From Marchantia polymorpha subsp. ruderalis (Eukaryota; Streptophyta; Marchantiopsida; Marchantiales; Marchantiaceae), in assembly GCA_037833965.1 (NCBI GenBank), contig AP031351.1, forward strand, positions 2,058,501 through 2,122,500: 64,000 nucleotides of DNA. Reading direction: 5' to 3'. The notes beneath the pieces were generated by a model. The model was not told where the DNA came from, made no database searches, and saw only the letters and a list, made by a program, of their open reading frames with translations. The translations under genes were made by a program, and so were the position numbers. Shown piece after piece: positions 63,399 through 64,000 of this stretch (positions within the stretch are counted from its first letter, which is position 1; each line of letters opens with the position of its first letter).

Positions 63399-64000
63399 CT
63401 TGTACTTTGGTTTAGTATCGACATTTTCTTTGTGTATGTACAGGTGTGCTGGTGCATACACCTCCCAAATTAGATCAACATCTCTCTTGCTATGTGGTTC
63501 TTGCACCCCTTAGCCCTGCCTGAGTAGCCGGATCCGGGGATATGATTTTATAGAAACATCAGCCTCGATGTTCAGCGTCCACAATGCACCTGATTTGACA
63601 AAGCCGTCTTGAAGCGTGCATCGTACTTTTCGCATGAGTGTACATTGGTGATAACAGTTGATGAAGCACTTTGTTAGCTCAAGATTACTTTTAGTTTGAT
63701 ATATTTCACCAGGACATCGCATCACTGGAAATAAGTGCTGGTGGGCGAAGCCGAGGCCTAGCTGCTGATCAAATGCTGTGGGTGCTTGCTTCCAGTAAAA
63801 TGTGCAGTTTCTGACAATCTAGCTGCGAAGTGGGCTACCTTTGACCCCCTGGGGAATATTCAAGGAACCCAACTTGTCCGTGTTGTATTTCCGACTTTGT
63901 ACCTATCGCTTCTGAATTTATCCAAGACATGGAACCAGTTTCCGCCCCGAGAGACTTAGCCTCGTTTACTGTGAGCGTCTGCTTTTTGATGCTCTCTTAT
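63399..64000 (+). other. IDH 3' UTR and downstream sequence
   Basis: After the stop codon at 63396-63398 comes non-coding sequence, likely IDH 3' UTR in its first few hundred bases. No further gene is recognised before the window ends. Confidence 0.5.

Noticed and set aside
1-64000. tRNA genes, rRNA and CRISPR arrays
   Set aside because: I scanned for T-loop GGTTCGA words with flanking stems and for regularly spaced identical repeats; the few hits lacked the other required parts.

Overview
The window is nuclear DNA of a land plant, most likely a liverwort close to Marchantia (inference). It carries four ordinary, intron-rich, deeply conserved eukaryotic genes. They are separated by decayed mobile elements and very AT-rich stretches. 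The liverwort call rests on a multi-copy coiled-coil repeat ORF at 14.3-20.6 kb, which resembles hypothetical proteins I remember from Marchantia; no search was run. I see no bacterial-style operon, CRISPR array, tRNA or rRNA.

Layout: 1-5.6 kb has no gene I recognise, only simple repeats. 5.6-10.3 kb (minus) is a complete retromer VPS26 gene in 11 coding exons. 12.2-14.2 kb is an AT-decayed Ty1/copia fossil. 14.3-20.6 kb is the liverwort repeat ORF (minus), split by a complete-ended hAT DNA transposon at 15761-19058 whose terminal inverted repeats and 8-bp target duplication can be read directly. 23.3-38.9 kb (minus) is MED13, the large subunit of the Mediator kinase module, in about 21 coding exons. 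40.8-41.4 kb is a displaced partial genomic copy of NF-YC. 41.4-48 kb is AT-rich and holds a second copia fossil (gag and protease side). 48.0-50.5 and 55.4-57.4 kb are two inverted copies of one repeat, flanking the intact NF-YC histone-fold gene (51.9-55.4 kb, plus). A 717-bp inverted-terminal-repeat element sits at the NF-YC promoter, and an hAT-type BED zinc-finger fragment sits in its first intron. 59.5-63.4 kb (plus) is a complete mitochondrial NAD-isocitrate dehydrogenase regulatory-type subunit.

The four host genes have unrelated jobs: endosomal sorting, the Mediator kinase module, CCAAT-box transcription factor, TCA cycle. They share one feature: each has a long purine-rich (GA-rich) stretch on its sense strand just upstream of the coding region. 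The most useful observations are exon-level ones (an AUG alone at an exon end, a GC-AG intron, an 8-codon first exon) and rearrangements around NF-YC. I did not find an undescribed multi-gene system.
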